A stretch of DNA of 20,467 nucleotides from a bacterium (GTDB taxonomy: Bacteria; Sysuimicrobiota; Sysuimicrobiia; Sysuimicrobiales; Segetimicrobiaceae). The DNA is taken from NCBI GenBank assembly GCA_035307765.1, contig DATGHU010000030.1:1-20467 (forward strand), in the 5' to 3' direction. The translations under genes and the position numbers were made by a program. This document shows, piece after piece, positions 1 through 6,707 of the stretch. Below the pieces are notes generated by a model, which was not told where the DNA came from, did not search any database, and saw only the letters and a list, made by a program, of their open reading frames with translations. Positions within the stretch are counted from its first letter, which is position 1. Every line of letters begins with the position of its first letter.

Positions 1-51
1 ATTCTGACCTACAATCTGGATCGAATGGTGACGATCGGTGCGACGCGGTAG
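1..51 (+). CDS. C-terminal end of an upstream gene (partial, product unidentified)
   Basis: The first frame reads 16 sense codons (ILTYNLDRMVTIGATR) and then a TAG at 49-51. The reading is protein-like and in the same direction as the ABC transporter genes that follow. Transporter operons of this SsuABC/TauABC type normally include a periplasmic substrate-binding protein, and none is present elsewhere in the window, so this tail could be that gene. That is inference from context; 16 residues are too few to identify a family, and the frame could be open by chance. Confidence 0.35.
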   Translation: MLTYNLDRMVTIGATR

Positions 52-91
52 TTTCGGGCGAAAGGACCCGCTCATCCCTTCAGCCCGCTAC

Positions 92-110
92 CGGATCTGT
101 ACCAGATCCG
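92..110. promoter_or_regulatory. 8-bp perfect inverted repeat upstream of the ABC operon
   Basis: The sequence CGGATCTG-TAC-CAGATCCG is a perfect dyad with 8-bp arms and a 3-nt centre. It lies 41 bases after the upstream stop codon and about 130 bases before the first transporter gene. Such a symmetric site could be an operator for a dimeric regulator. It could instead be a weak terminator hairpin of the upstream gene: it is followed by TTGTTC and, 13 nt later, a short T run. The two roles cannot be separated from sequence alone. Confidence 0.45.
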
Positions 111-238
111 TTGTTCGAGCTGCATTTTTCATGGCGAACTAAATTAGGTCGCCTGGGATCGAGCCCGAGCCGAAGGTATTCCCCCGCACCACACAGAACC
201 TTCAGCGCGCGTTTCACATCACCCGACGAGGTGCGTCG

Positions 239-1009
239 GTGGGTTCTCCCGCCATCGTGTGTGACGGCCTCAGCATGACGTTCGATCATGGGGACACCTC
301 GCTCCACGTGCTCCAGGAGATCTCCCTGACCGTCGCCGAGGGGGAGTTCCTCACCCTCCTCGGCCCCTCCGGGTGCGGGAAATCGACCCTGCTGCGATTG
401 CTTGCGGACATCTTGGCCCCCACCCACGGCGCAATCACGATCCTCGGCCGCTCCCCGAACCAGGCGCGCCGGGATCGTGCGCTCGGGATGGTATTTCAGC
501 AACCGGTGCTCCTCCCGTGGCTCTCGGTCGAGGAGAATATCGCCCTCCCGCTGCGCATCGGCCGGTGGGGCGCGCGACACCCGGGGGGACCGGACCCCGC
601 GGGGCTATTGAGGCTGGTCGGGCTGGAAGGATTTGAGCGATCCCGCCCCACCCAGCTCTCGGGCGGGATGCAGCAGCGGGTGGCCATCGCCAGGGCGCTC
701 GTGAACGACTCGCCTGTGCTCCTGATGGATGAACCGTTCGGTGCGCTGGACGCGATCACCCGTGATCGGTTGAACGAAGAGCTTCTGCGAATTTGGACCG
801 AGACCAAGCGGACGGTGGTGTTCGTCACCCACAGCATCCCGGAGGCGGTCTATCTGTCCACGCGGGTGGCCGTGTTCTCCCCCCGGCCGGCCCGCATCCG
901 CCGTCTGATCGAGATCGACCTCCCGTCCCCGCGCCATCCGAAGATGCGGGACACGCCGAGGTTCACGGAGTTCGCCGCGACGCTGCGCGAGGCGCTGGAA
1001 CACGCATGA
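239..1009 (+). CDS. ABC transporter ATP-binding protein, SsuB/TauB-like
   Basis: A 256-residue cytoplasmic ATPase that would power import through the neighbouring permease. Visible motifs are Walker A GPSGCGKST (42-50), the Q-loop glutamine in VFQQP (about 87-88), the signature LSGGMQQR (140-147), Walker B LLMDEP (161-166) and the switch histidine in VTHS (198). The sequence resembles the nitrate/sulfonate/taurine import ATPases in length and in motifs such as LPWLSVEENIALPL. The start is GTG at 239; no ATG precedes it in frame close by. The gene ends in an ATGA overlap with the permease gene, so the two are translationally coupled. The substrate cannot be told from the ATPase; this family serves sulfonates, nitrate, pyrimidine precursors and aromatic acids. 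Confidence 0.93.
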   Translation: MGSPAIVCDGLSMTFDHGDTSLHVLQEISLTVAEGEFLTLLGPSGCGKSTLLRLLADILAPTHGAITILGRSPNQARRDRALGMVFQQPVLLPWLSVEENIALPLRIGRWGARHPGGPDPAGLLRLVGLEGFERSRPTQLSGGMQQRVAIARALVNDSPVLLMDEPFGALDAITRDRLNEELLRIWTETKRTVVFVTHSIPEAVYLSTRVAVFSPRPARIRRLIEIDLPSPRHPKMRDTPRFTEFAATLREALEHA

Positions 1010-1854
1010 CGCACGCCGGGCCGTCCACCGCAGCGATCAAAGCCGAGGGGCCGGCGGGAGGAATCACCCGGAGCCCTCGGCGGGGACGTCCGCTGTGGCG
1101 CAACTACCTCGTCTCCGCCTCCGCGTTTGTCGTGGTGCTGGTGGCGTGGCAGGCGATCATCGTGGGATTTCGCGTGCCGGCCTACCTTGCCCCCTCTCCG
1201 CTGATGGTTCTGGGAGCGCTCCACACCGACTCCCACACCCTGCTCGTCAACACCTGGCCCACCCTGATCGAGACGGTGGGGGGGTTCGTCTTGGGAAACC
1301 TGATCGCGATCTTCGCCGCCGTCGGGTTCGTGCACAATCGGATGTTCCGGCAGAGCGTCTACCCGCTGGCGGTCACCCTGCGGACGCTCCCCATCGTCGC
1401 GATCAGCCCGATCCTCGTCCTGCTGCTGGGCAACGGGTACGCCCCCAAGATCGCGATCGCCGCGCTGATCACCTTCTTCCCCACGCTGGTGAACATGGCC
1501 GACGGGCTGACCGCGGTCGATCCGCAGGCGCTCGAGCTGATGCACGTGTTGTCCGCCAGTCGCTGGGAGGTCTTCCGGTACCTGCGCTGGCCCACCTCGC
1601 TCCCCTATCTCTTTTCGGCGCTGCGGATCGCCAGCACGGCGAGCCTGCTCGGGGCGATCGTCGGCGAATGGATCGGGTCGAACTCGGGCCTCGGGTACCT
1701 GATCGTCGCCGCGACCTACGACTACCGCACCCCGCTCCTCTACGCCACGATGGCGGTCGCCTCGACGCTGGCGCTGGTGTTCTTCGGGGTGATCTCCGTG
1801 GCGGAGCGCTACGTCCTCTCCTGGCGCCAACCTCCCGGGGTGGGCGCGGAATGA
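1006..1854 (+). CDS. ABC transporter permease, SsuC/TauC-like
   Basis: A 282-residue inner-membrane permease of the BPD_transp_1 fold. After a polar N-terminus of about 33 residues, a first hydrophobic helix lies at about 34-54, with further helices at about 88-108, 122-142, 146-166, 205-222 and 245-268. The EAA-type cytoplasmic loop that docks on the ATPase is seen at about 175-205 (LELMHVLSASRWEVF followed by RYLRWPTSLPYLF). The start at 1006 is chosen because it overlaps the ATPase stop as ATGA; the frame is open further upstream but that part is antisense-like and overlaps the ATPase gene. The stop overlaps the next gene by ATGA. With the upstream ATPase it forms an importer whose binding protein is not in the window. 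Confidence 0.92.
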   Translation: MTHAGPSTAAIKAEGPAGGITRSPRRGRPLWRNYLVSASAFVVVLVAWQAIIVGFRVPAYLAPSPLMVLGALHTDSHTLLVNTWPTLIETVGGFVLGNLIAIFAAVGFVHNRMFRQSVYPLAVTLRTLPIVAISPILVLLLGNGYAPKIAIAALITFFPTLVNMADGLTAVDPQALELMHVLSASRWEVFRYLRWPTSLPYLFSALRIASTASLLGAIVGEWIGSNSGLGYLIVAATYDYRTPLLYATMAVASTLALVFFGVISVAERYVLSWRQPPGVGAE

Positions 1855-2291
1855 CGACCGCCCGGCTGGCGCAGGTGAAGATCGGGACGGCGGTGGAAAT
1901 CACGCGCACCGTCGCCGAGTCCGACGTCTACCTGTTCGCCGGGATCACCGGCGATGACGGCCGCAACCACACGGACGAAGAATACATGCGCACCACCCGG
2001 TACGGCGCCCGCCTGGTGCAGGGCGCCTACCTCGTCGGGTTGATGAGCGCCGCTTCGGTCCGGTGGGTCGAGACCCTCGACCTCCCCGGGGCCTCCTACG
2101 GGTACGACCGCATCCGGTTTCCGCATCCGGTGTTCCTGGGGGATACGATCCGGGTCCGGTACGAAGTCGCCGCCGTGGATGAGGAACGGGCCCTGGTCCG
2201 CTCGCAGGCCACCTGCACCAACCAGCGCGGTGAGGTGGTCGCGGTGGGGGTGCACCTGCTCAAGCTCTTCCCCGAGGACCGCACCCCGTGA
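1851..2291 (+). CDS. MaoC-like hot-dog-fold hydratase/dehydratase
   Basis: A 146-residue protein with the MaoC/(R)-specific enoyl-CoA hydratase signature: YLFAGITGDDGRNHTDEEY at about 27-45 contains the paired Asp35 and His40, at the D-x4-H spacing used by this family to hydrate enoyl-CoA thioesters. The following YGARLVQGAYLVGLMSA matches the conserved hot-dog helix. It is a single-domain protein of the usual length. The start ATG at 1851 overlaps the permease stop (ATGA) and the end overlaps the next start (GTGA), so it is embedded in the transporter operon. It probably acts on a CoA ester made by the CoA transferase encoded downstream. Substrate unknown; a binding-only relative of MaoC is possible but less likely with the Asp/His pair intact. 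Confidence 0.85.
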   Translation: MTTARLAQVKIGTAVEITRTVAESDVYLFAGITGDDGRNHTDEEYMRTTRYGARLVQGAYLVGLMSAASVRWVETLDLPGASYGYDRIRFPHPVFLGDTIRVRYEVAAVDEERALVRSQATCTNQRGEVVAVGVHLLKLFPEDRTP

Positions 2292-3640
2292 AGACGGTTC
2301 GCGAGCCCGCCGCTGAGATTCCGGTCGTCGCGCACTCCGACGTGGTGGTCGTGGGCGGGGGCCCCGCCGGGCTCGCCGCCGCCGTGGCCGCGGCGCGCAA
2401 CGGGGCGGAGGTCCTCCTCCTCGAGCGGTACGGATACCTGGGAGGGATGGCGTCGGGGGGGATGGTCGTGCTCCTCGACGACATGTGCGATGCGAGAGGC
2501 CGGACCGTCGCCGGGATCGCCCAGGAGATTATCGACCGGATGGTCGCGGTCGGCGGCGCGGTCGTCCCTCCGCTCGACCAATGCTTCAAACAAGACGTCG
2601 AGCTCTGGTGGCGGTGGGCGCGCTGGGGCTTCGAGGACTTCTACGCCCGGACGACCCCCCACCCCACGACCTATGGGGCCTCCTTCGACCCCGAAGCGTG
2701 GAAGCAGATCTCGCTCGCCATGGCGACCGAGGCGGGGGTGCGGCTGCGCATGCACTCGTGGTTCTCGCGGGCGGTGGTGGAGGACGCCCGGGTCGGCGCG
2801 GTCATCATGGAAACGAAGGCCGGGCGGCAGGCGATCTCCGGCCGGGTGTTTGTGGATGCCACCGGCGACGGCGACGTGTTCGCGAGCGCCGGCGCGCCGT
2901 TCGTCCAGAGCAACTACATGCTGACGCTCGTGCATCGGCTGGCGGACGTGGACGTGGACCGTGTCGTCCGGTTCGAACGGGACCACCCCGAGGAGGCCCA
3001 CGCTCTCAACACCGCCGTGAAGCGGCTGATCGGGGGATCGTGGGACTTTTGGTGGCTGCGCACCCCCCGCGAAGGTGTCGTCTGGTGTAACTGCCCCCAC
3101 CTCCACGGCCTCAACGGGTTGTCGGTCGAGGACCTCACCCAGCTCGAGGGGGAGACGCGGCGCCGGTTCGTCGCCGCCATCTCCTGGCTGAGAACCCACA
3201 TGCCGGGGTTCGAGCGCGCCTACATCCTCGATGCGGCACCCCAGGCCGGCGTGCGGCAGACCCGGCTCCTGGAGGGCGAGTACGTGCTGACCAAGGATGA
3301 CGTCGTGCAGCGGCGACAGTTCCCCGACGTCATCGGCCGGGGCCGCGACTATTTCATGCCGTACCGATCGATCCTCCCCAAGCGCATCGACGGCCTGCTG
3401 GCCGCCGGGCGCTGCTTCTCCGCCACGCCCGAGGCGCAGAAGCTGAGCCGGGAGATCCCGCCCTGCATGGTGATGGGAGAGGCGGCCGGCACCGCCGCGG
3501 CGATGGCGATCGAGGCCGGGGTGGAACCGCGGGCCCTCGATGTCCACGCTCTCCAGCACCGCCTGCGCGCCCAGGGCGCCGATCTGGGGTCCCCCTCGCC
3601 GAGCGGAGCGGCGAAGATCTCGGGCGGAGAAGGCGGCTGA
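2288..3640 (+). CDS. FAD-dependent oxidoreductase (FAD_oxidored family)
   Basis: A 450-residue flavoprotein. The N-terminal Rossmann fold is seen as VVVVGGGPAGLAAAVAAARNGA (about 19-40) ending at Glu46 in LLLER, which would bind the FAD ribose. GYLGGMASGGM (about 49-59) is typical of the FAD_oxidored family (Pfam PF12831 type), as are DATGDGDVFASAGAPF in the middle and the C-terminal GLLAAGRCFSATPEAQ plus a GEAAGTAAAMA helix. The GTG start at 2288 overlaps the MaoC stop. Family members oxidise varied small molecules and often sit beside ABC importers; the substrate here cannot be read. No signal peptide or membrane helix is seen, so it should be cytoplasmic. Confidence 0.88.
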   Translation: MKTVREPAAEIPVVAHSDVVVVGGGPAGLAAAVAAARNGAEVLLLERYGYLGGMASGGMVVLLDDMCDARGRTVAGIAQEIIDRMVAVGGAVVPPLDQCFKQDVELWWRWARWGFEDFYARTTPHPTTYGASFDPEAWKQISLAMATEAGVRLRMHSWFSRAVVEDARVGAVIMETKAGRQAISGRVFVDATGDGDVFASAGAPFVQSNYMLTLVHRLADVDVDRVVRFERDHPEEAHALNTAVKRLIGGSWDFWWLRTPREGVVWCNCPHLHGLNGLSVEDLTQLEGETRRRFVAAISWLRTHMPGFERAYILDAAPQAGVRQTRLLEGEYVLTKDDVVQRRQFPDVIGRGRDYFMPYRSILPKRIDGLLAAGRCFSATPEAQKLSREIPPCMVMGEAAGTAAAMAIEAGVEPRALDVHALQHRLRAQGADLGSPSPSGAAKISGGEGG

Positions 3641-3642
3641 CG

Positions 3643-4443
3643 ATGCCGGAGCGCGTGTGGACGGAGGCGGGCATTCGCTTTCAGGCGGACGGCGCGGTCG
3701 CCCGCGTGACGATCGACCGGCCGGAGGTGTTGAACGCCCTCAACCGGGCGGCCCACGACGCCCTGTCTCGGGCCTGGGATCAGGTGCGAGACGATCCCGA
3801 ACTCCGGGTCGCGGTGGTCAGCGGAACCGGCGCCCGCGCGTTCTGCGCCGGCGCCGACATGAAGGACGCCGCGGAGGCGAGCGGCCTCGAATATCTGGCG
3901 CACGGACCGCGGCTGGGCGCGGGCGGACTGTCGCTGCGGCGCGACCTACTCAAGCCGGTGATCGCTGCGGTGAACGGCCTCGCCCTCGGCGGCGGCTTCG
4001 AACTGGCGCTCGGCTGCGATCTGATCGTTGCTGCCGAGCATGCCGAATTCGGGTTCCCCGAGCCCCGGGTCGGCCGGATGGCGCTCGACGGCGGGATCGC
4101 GCTGCTGGCGCGCCATGTGCCGCTGAAGGTGGCGATGGGCCTGCTCCTCACGGGCCGCCGGATCGGGGCCCACGCCGCGCTGGCGGCCGGCCTTGTCAAC
4201 GAGGTCGTCGCGGCGGCGGACCTCATGCCGGCCGCGGAACGATGGGCCGCCGACGTCCTCGCCTGCGCGCCGCTCGCCGTCGAGGCGACGAAGCGCATCG
4301 CGCTCGGCGCCCAAGACCTCCCCCGCTGGGCCGCGTCACGATGGTTTCCCCGCGAGCTCCTCGATGCGGTCGCCTCGGACGACGGCGTCGAGGGGGTGCG
4401 GGCATTCCGCGAGAAGCGGCCGCCGAAGTGGAAACGGCGATGA
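3643..4443 (+). CDS. Enoyl-CoA hydratase/isomerase (crotonase) family protein
   Basis: A 266-residue crotonase. The oxyanion-hole segments are FCAGADMK (67-74) and NGLALGGGFELAL (111-123). Both glutamates that act in hydration are present, Glu120 in GGGFE and Glu140 in FGFPEPRVG, with the 20-residue spacing of classical hydratases, so water addition to an enoyl-CoA is chemically plausible. The C-terminal FREKRPPKW is the usual crotonase tail. The start ATG is 2 bases after the oxidoreductase stop, and the stop overlaps the CoA transferase start as ATGA. It would act on the same CoA-ester pool as the MaoC-like enzyme; having both folds in one operon suggests two successive or stereochemically distinct steps. 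Confidence 0.9.
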   Translation: MPERVWTEAGIRFQADGAVARVTIDRPEVLNALNRAAHDALSRAWDQVRDDPELRVAVVSGTGARAFCAGADMKDAAEASGLEYLAHGPRLGAGGLSLRRDLLKPVIAAVNGLALGGGFELALGCDLIVAAEHAEFGFPEPRVGRMALDGGIALLARHVPLKVAMGLLLTGRRIGAHAALAAGLVNEVVAAADLMPAAERWAADVLACAPLAVEATKRIALGAQDLPRWAASRWFPRELLDAVASDDGVEGVRAFREKRPPKWKRR

Positions 4444-5630
4444 CGGCCGACGGCGCCCCCCTGCCGCTGGCGGGGGTCCGCGTGCTGGACTTCACCCAGA
4501 TCACCCTGGGCCCGATCGCGACCCAGATGCTCGGCGACTTCGGGGCCGATGTGGTCAAGATCGAGCGGCCGGGGGCCGGGGACTACATGCGCTCCACCCT
4601 CGTGCAGCCCGACGGGGTGAGCTACGTGTTCCTGGCGAGCAACCGCAACAAGCGGGCCGTGACGATCGACCTCCGCCAGCCCGCCGGGCGTGAGGTGGTG
4701 GAACGCCTCCTCCGTGACGCCGACGTGCTGGTCCACAACTTCCGGCCCGGGACGATGGAGCGGCTGGGGTTGGGGTACGAGGACGTGCGCGAGCGGCATC
4801 CCAAACTCATCTACGCGGTCGGAAGCGGCTACGGCCTCACCGGGCCCTATCAGGCAAAGGGCGGCCAGGACGTCCTGGCGCAGGCCCTCGGCGGAGCGCT
4901 GCTCCGCCGCGCGGAGCCCGACGCCCCGCCCGAGCCGTTCAGCACCGCCGTCTGCGACTGCGCCGCCGGGATGCTGCTGGTGCAGGGCATCCTGCTCGCC
5001 CTGCTGGCCCGCCAGCGGACCGGGCGAGGCCAACTGGTCACGTCGTCGCTCCTGGACGGCATGCTGTACATGCAGCAGCAGGAGGCCACCGCGCTCCTCA
5101 ACGCCGGACAGGTCGTCAACTGGATCGGGCTCCCGCTCAACGGGACCTTCCGCACCAAGGACGACCGGTGGGTCGTGTTGATCGGCGCCTTCAAGAAGGA
5201 TCCGTTGGGAGACATCTGCCGGGCGCTCGATCTCGGACCGCTGGGGAAGGATCCCCGCTATGCGACCGAGGCCGCGCAGATGGCCCACCGCGCAGATCTG
5301 CAGGCGATCTTCAGGCAGCGGTTTGCCGAGCTGACCGAGGCGGAGGCGCTGGCGCGGCTCGAGGCCCAGGACCTCCTCTGTGCGCCGGTGCACGGGCTCG
5401 ACGAGGCCGTGGTCGATCCGCAGGTACAGCACAACGACATGATCGTCGACGTCCCGCACCCGGCCCTGGGGCGCTTCCGGACGATTGGGATCCCGATCAA
5501 GCTGTCGGCGACCCCCGGGCGCATCCGGCGGTCGCCCCCGGCGCTGGGCGAGCATACCGACGAGGTGCTCGCCGAGGCCCACTACACCGGGGAGGAGATT
5601 GACCGACTGAGAGCCAACCGGGTAGTGTAG
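4440..5630 (+). CDS. CaiB/BaiF family III CoA transferase
   Basis: A 396-residue family III acyl-CoA transferase. The N-terminal GVRVLDFTQ...GPIATQMLGDFGADVVKIERPGAGD block (about 12-48) and the N-K-R-A-V-T-I-D-L stretch (70-78) are family hallmarks. The catalytic aspartate that forms the acyl anhydride is Asp144 in YQAKGGQDVLAQA. The C-terminal DEAVVDPQVQHNDMIV and LGEHTDEVL are also typical. It moves CoA from a donor thioester to a carboxylic acid, giving the operon a way to activate an imported acid without ATP. The ATG at 4440 overlaps the crotonase stop. It is the last gene of the six-gene operon, followed by a strong terminator. Confidence 0.93.
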   Translation: MTADGAPLPLAGVRVLDFTQITLGPIATQMLGDFGADVVKIERPGAGDYMRSTLVQPDGVSYVFLASNRNKRAVTIDLRQPAGREVVERLLRDADVLVHNFRPGTMERLGLGYEDVRERHPKLIYAVGSGYGLTGPYQAKGGQDVLAQALGGALLRRAEPDAPPEPFSTAVCDCAAGMLLVQGILLALLARQRTGRGQLVTSSLLDGMLYMQQQEATALLNAGQVVNWIGLPLNGTFRTKDDRWVVLIGAFKKDPLGDICRALDLGPLGKDPRYATEAAQMAHRADLQAIFRQRFAELTEAEALARLEAQDLLCAPVHGLDEAVVDPQVQHNDMIVDVPHPALGRFRTIGIPIKLSATPGRIRRSPPALGEHTDEVLAEAHYTGEEIDRLRANRVV

Positions 5631-5685
5631 CACTGTTCCCGTGCGCGTCCCTAGCGCTGCCGACGCCCGCTGGGAGCGCGTACCG

Positions 5686-5727
5686 AGGGGCGGCGGCGGA
5701 CCAACGCCGCCGCCCCTTCGAGTTTTT
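5686..5727. terminator. Strong GC-rich rho-independent terminator between convergent genes
   Basis: A 13-bp perfect stem (left arm 5686-5698, right arm 5705-5717, 6-nt loop) is followed within 5 nt by TTTTT at 5723-5727. It lies 56 bases after the CoA transferase stop and directly abuts the stop of the minus-strand SDR gene at 5726. The T run serves plus-strand transcripts; on the minus strand the same stem has no U tract after it, so that gene may depend on it less. Confidence 0.85.
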
Positions 5728-6523
5728 ACGTGTCCATGATCGCCTTGCGCTGACCGCCGTCCAGCGTGATCAGCGCTCCGTTCATGAAGCTGGCCCGCTC
5801 CGAGGCCACGAACACGACAACGTCTGCCACTTCCTCGGGGGTGGCGAACCGACCGAGCGGAATGCTCTGTGCGGCCCGGCGCGCCGCCTCCTCCACGCTG
5901 ATCCCCTTGTCGCGGGCGTATCCGCGCACCAACCCCTCCCAGCGATCGGTGCTCACCGGTCCCGGGTTGACGGCGTTGATGAGGATGCGGTGCTTGCCGT
6001 ACTGCTCCGCCAGCGCCTGGGTGACCGCCAGATCGGCGGCGTTGGCGGCGCTGGGGGTCAGCTCCAAGTAGGTCGGCTTGACCCCATCGTTGCCGACGAC
6101 ATTGACGATGCGCCCGCCGCCCGCCCGCAGCATGTGTGGAATGACGGCGCGCATGCACCGGACGTAGCCCAGAAACTTCCCCTGCAGCGCGAGCTGCCAA
6201 TCGTCCTCGGTCAGGTTCAGCATCAGCCCGCCGGGCGCGGCGCCGGCGTTGTTGACGAGGACGTCGATTCGGCCAAAACGTGCCACCACGGCCGCCACGA
6301 CCCGCGTGACATCCTCCGGGTTGATCATATCGCCGGGGAACGCCGCGATCTCTCCGCCGGTCTGGTCGCCGATCTCCCGGGCCGCCCGTTCCAACAACTC
6401 CGCCCGCCGCGCGACCACGGCCACCCGGGCTCGCTCGCGGGCCAGCCCGGCCGCCACCGCCCTGCCGATCCCTTTGCTGCCTCCCGTGACGAGGGCGACC
6501 TTTCCCTCCAATCCTAAGTCCAT
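5726..6523 (-). CDS. SDR-fold protein with non-canonical active site
   Basis: A 265-residue short-chain dehydrogenase/reductase fold. The cofactor site TGGSKGIG (13-20), the NNAG motif (91-94) and the C-terminal PGPV and LDGG motifs are intact, so NAD(P) binding is likely. The catalytic positions, set by the usual S-x12-Y-x3-K spacing from NVVGNDG (141-147), fall on Gly144, Pro157 and Asn161: the segment reads TPSAANAA where YxxxKAA is expected. It therefore either uses other residues or is not a classical oxidoreductase. The start is ATG at 6523 because GGAGG lies 5-6 bases before it; the frame is open further upstream but has no such site. It is convergent with the CoA-transferase operon and divergent from the molybdenum-hydroxylase genes. 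Confidence 0.9.
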   Translation of the reverse strand: MDLGLEGKVALVTGGSKGIGRAVAAGLARERARVAVVARRAELLERAAREIGDQTGGEIAAFPGDMINPEDVTRVVAAVVARFGRIDVLVNNAGAAPGGLMLNLTEDDWQLALQGKFLGYVRCMRAVIPHMLRAGGGRIVNVVGNDGVKPTYLELTPSAANAADLAVTQALAEQYGKHRILINAVNPGPVSTDRWEGLVRGYARDKGISVEEAARRAAQSIPLGRFATPEEVADVVVFVASERASFMNGALITLDGGQRKAIMDT

Positions 6524-6609
6524 AGCTCCTCCGTGCGACCGCCGGGCGCGGATCCCGCGGGCGCTTTCGTCCCAACTTCGTGCACGCGGCGGGCCCCCCC
6601 TCTCCGCAG

Positions 6610-6625
6610 CGCGGGGCGCCCCGCG
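6610..6625. promoter_or_regulatory. 16-bp perfect palindrome in a divergent intergenic region
   Basis: CGCGGGGCGCCCCGCG is a perfect 16-bp palindrome in the 184-bp gap between the divergent SDR and molybdenum-hydroxylase genes. Its position fits an operator shared by both promoters. In DNA this rich in GC such palindromes also arise by chance, and no clear -10/-35 pair could be placed around it. Confidence 0.35.
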
Positions 6626-6707
6626 GACCGGCAGCAGGAATTCGCGCCGGGTCGCAAAACAGAGTCGTGACCGGGGCGGGGAGCGAATCGGTGACTGGTA
6701 GGGACCA

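Noticed and set aside
2096-3559. A 487-codon open frame on the minus strand
   Set aside because: It is fully antisense to the MaoC and FAD-oxidoreductase genes, which have clear motifs and coupled starts.
3780-6575. A 931-codon open frame on the minus strand
   Set aside because: It runs antisense through the crotonase and CoA-transferase genes and into the SDR gene in another phase. Its composition is Arg/Gly/Pro-rich with no family motif, as expected for shadows in GC-rich DNA.
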